23,363 nucleotides of DNA from positions 1-23,363 of the forward strand of contig JAHHSB010000003.1 in assembly GCA_020025415.1 (NCBI GenBank), in the 5' to 3' direction. Positions 22,043 to 23,363 of this stretch are shown in pieces. The first letter of the stretch is position 1, and each line of letters starts with the position of its first letter. The stretch is from Oscillibacter sp. Its GTDB lineage: Bacteria > Bacillota > Clostridia > Oscillospirales > Oscillospiraceae. The translations under genes and the position numbers were made by a program. The notes below the pieces were generated by a model, which was not told where the DNA came from, searched no databases, and saw only the letters and a program-made list of their open reading frames with translations.

Positions 22043-23301
22043 ATTCGTTTGTCATCAAGGGCAACATCGTCTCCGCCCCCACCCTGGGGCAGCTGGAAGT
22101 GACGCCGCGCGGCTATCTGGCGGTGGAGGAGGGGCGCATCGCCGGCATCTTCCCCCAGCTTCCAGAGCGCTATGCCCCCCTGCCGCTGGAGGATTACGGG
22201 GATTGCCTGATCCTCCAGTCTCTGTGCGATATGCACATGCACGCCCCCCAGTATCCCATGATGGCGGTGGGCACGGACCTGCCGCTGCTGGCGTGGCTGA
22301 ACCGCTACGCCTTCCCGGTGGAGGCCCGCTTTGCCGACCCGGACTTTGCCCGGGCCATCTACCGCCGTCTGGCTCACGACTTTCTGGAAAACGGCACCAC
22401 CCGGGTGTGCCTGTTCTCCTCCCTCCACACCGAAGCCACCCTCATTTTGATGGAGGAGCTGGAAGCCGCCGGGCTGGTGGGCTATGTGGGCAAGGTGAAC
22501 ATGGACCGCAACGGCGCCCCAAATCTCCAGGAGAGCACCGAGGGCTCCATGCGGGATACTTTGGCCTGGCTGGATGCGTGCGGCCGCTTTTCCCACATCA
22601 AGCCCATGCTGACCCCCCGCTTCACCCCATCCTGCACCGATGAACTGATGGCCTTCCTGGGCCGCCTGGCCCGGGAACGGAAGCTGCCCATCCAGTCCCA
22701 TTTGTCAGAAAACCTGCAGGAGATCGAGTGGGTGCGCCAGCTCCACCCTGAGTGTCAGCAGTACTGGGAGAGCTACGCCAAGTTCGGCCTGTGGACCGAC
22801 CGGACGCTGATGGCCCACTGCGTTCACAGCGACCGCCGGGAGCGGGAGGCCATGGCCCGCTCCGGCGTCACCATGGTCCACTGCGCCAACTCCAACAACA
22901 CCCTCTGCTCCGGCGTGGCCCCGGTGCGCATTATGCTCCAAGAGGGGGTTTCCGTGGCCCTGGGCAGCGACGTGGCCGGCGGCACGCAGCTCTCCATGTT
23001 CGACGTGGTGGCCGCCACGGTGCGGGCCTCCAAGACCCGCCGGATCCAGGACAGCTGGGAGACGGACTTCCTTACCGAGGCAGAGGCCTGGTACCTGGGC
23101 ACCAGCGCCGGCGCCCGCTTTTTCGGCTGCGCCCCGGGCTTTGCCGTTGGGGACCCCCTCCACGCCCTGGTCCTGGACGACTCCCAGCTTCTCTCCCCCC
23201 ACCCGCTGGACGTGGAAGAGCGCTTTCAGCGGGCCGTATACCACCGGCAAAGGGATGCCATCCGGGCCGTGTGGAGCGAGGGGCGGAAGGTCCTGGGCTA
23301 A
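22039..23301 (+). CDS. guaD: Guanine deaminase
   Basis: This 420-residue amidohydrolase converts guanine to xanthine and ammonia in the cytoplasm. The metal-binding residues are visible: HMH in CDMHMHAPQ (His66, His68), His221 in QSHLSEN, His260 in MAHCVHS, and Asp311 in GSDVAGG. Guanine-deaminase-specific blocks include VNMDRNGAP, LTPRFTPSC and HCANSNNTLCSGVAP. In relatives the HCPxSN block is usual; here the Pro reads Ala. A short beta-sandwich made of both ends (residues 1-60 and 370-420) completes the fold. It is the last gene of the thiI-cinA-gph-guaD operon, overlaps gph by four bases and is followed by a strong terminator. It lets the cell use guanine as nitrogen or feed xanthine salvage. 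Confidence 0.95.
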   Translation: MNSFVIKGNIVSAPTLGQLEVTPRGYLAVEEGRIAGIFPQLPERYAPLPLEDYGDCLILQSLCDMHMHAPQYPMMAVGTDLPLLAWLNRYAFPVEARFADPDFARAIYRRLAHDFLENGTTRVCLFSSLHTEATLILMEELEAAGLVGYVGKVNMDRNGAPNLQESTEGSMRDTLAWLDACGRFSHIKPMLTPRFTPSCTDELMAFLGRLARERKLPIQSHLSENLQEIEWVRQLHPECQQYWESYAKFGLWTDRTLMAHCVHSDRREREAMARSGVTMVHCANSNNTLCSGVAPVRIMLQEGVSVALGSDVAGGTQLSMFDVVAATVRASKTRRIQDSWETDFLTEAEAWYLGTSAGARFFGCAPGFAVGDPLHALVLDDSQLLSPHPLDVEERFQRAVYHRQRDAIRAVWSEGRKVLG

Positions 23302-23309
23302 CCTGAATG

Positions 23310-23348
23310 AAAAAAGGACGCGAAGCAGCTGCTTCGCGTCCTTTTTTT
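23310..23348 (+). terminator. Terminator of the thiI-cinA-gph-guaD operon
   Basis: GGACGCGAAGCAG and CTGCTTCGCGTCC form a perfect 26-base palindrome (23316-23341) flanked by A6 (23310-23315) and T7 (23342-23348). It starts nine bases after the guaD stop. It could also serve a convergent minus-strand gene: a TGA on that strand lies at 23350-23348, at the window edge. Confidence 0.9.
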
Positions 23349-23363
23349 CACTTGATGCAGGGC

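Noticed and set aside
23348..23363. End of a convergent minus-strand gene (TGA at 23350-23348)
   Set aside because: Only four codons are visible, too few to support a gene, although the terminator next to it would fit.

Overview
The window looks like chromosomal DNA of a high-GC, anaerobic Firmicute, most plausibly a gut clostridium of the Oscillospiraceae (Flavonifractor / Pseudoflavonifractor / Lawsonibacter-like). That placement is inferred. It rests on GC-rich coding DNA alternating with AT-rich promoters, strong AAGGAGG ribosome sites, TTGACA/TATAAT-type promoters, a one-chain pyruvate:ferredoxin oxidoreductase, an LtaS-type enzyme, a MurT/GatD pair and a ThiI that ends without a rhodanese domain. 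No mobile element, CRISPR array, tRNA or rRNA was seen.

Layout. At 1-125 (minus) is the start of a lipoprotein gene with a clear promoter. Bases 126-917 hold no ordinary-sized gene, but they are busy. They contain a minus-strand unit with a TTGACA-17-TAAGAT promoter, a 24-codon reading frame behind a perfect Shine-Dalgarno and an intrinsic terminator. A structured GC-rich stretch between two terminators follows, and two related palindromes sit between the divergent promoters. Bases 841-6058 (plus) form a MarR regulator / ABC ATPase / very large FtsX-type permease operon with its own promoter, operator and terminator. Bases 6102-11079 (plus) carry a metallophosphoesterase, mnmG, a MurT-like Mur ligase and a GatD-like protein, closed by a 20-bp bidirectional terminator. 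Bases 11115-13169 (minus) encode an LTA-synthase-family membrane enzyme, and 13379-16906 (minus) encode nifJ. From 17177 (plus) come the AAA protein YifB/ComM and then a tight thiI-cinA-gph-guaD operon ending in a terminator at 23310-23348.

How the genes work together. The first operon is probably a self-regulated export or membrane-remodelling system. The central block combines tRNA wobble modification with envelope functions (Mur ligase pair, LTA synthase). NifJ is central fermentative metabolism. The last operon groups sulfur transfer to tRNA, pyridine-nucleotide repair, phosphoglycolate removal and guanine salvage.

The most unusual observation is the GatD-like protein. Both residues that catalyse glutamine hydrolysis in known GatD (Cys and His) are replaced, by Ala92 and Thr190, while the fold motifs around them remain. 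Its MurT partner also departs from the usual motif in the region thought to contact that active site. This suggests a divergent Mur-ligase/pseudo-amidotransferase pair rather than the normal lipid II amidation enzyme. Second in interest are the short-peptide or RNA unit and shared operators upstream of the MarR operon, and the long structured leader of nifJ.
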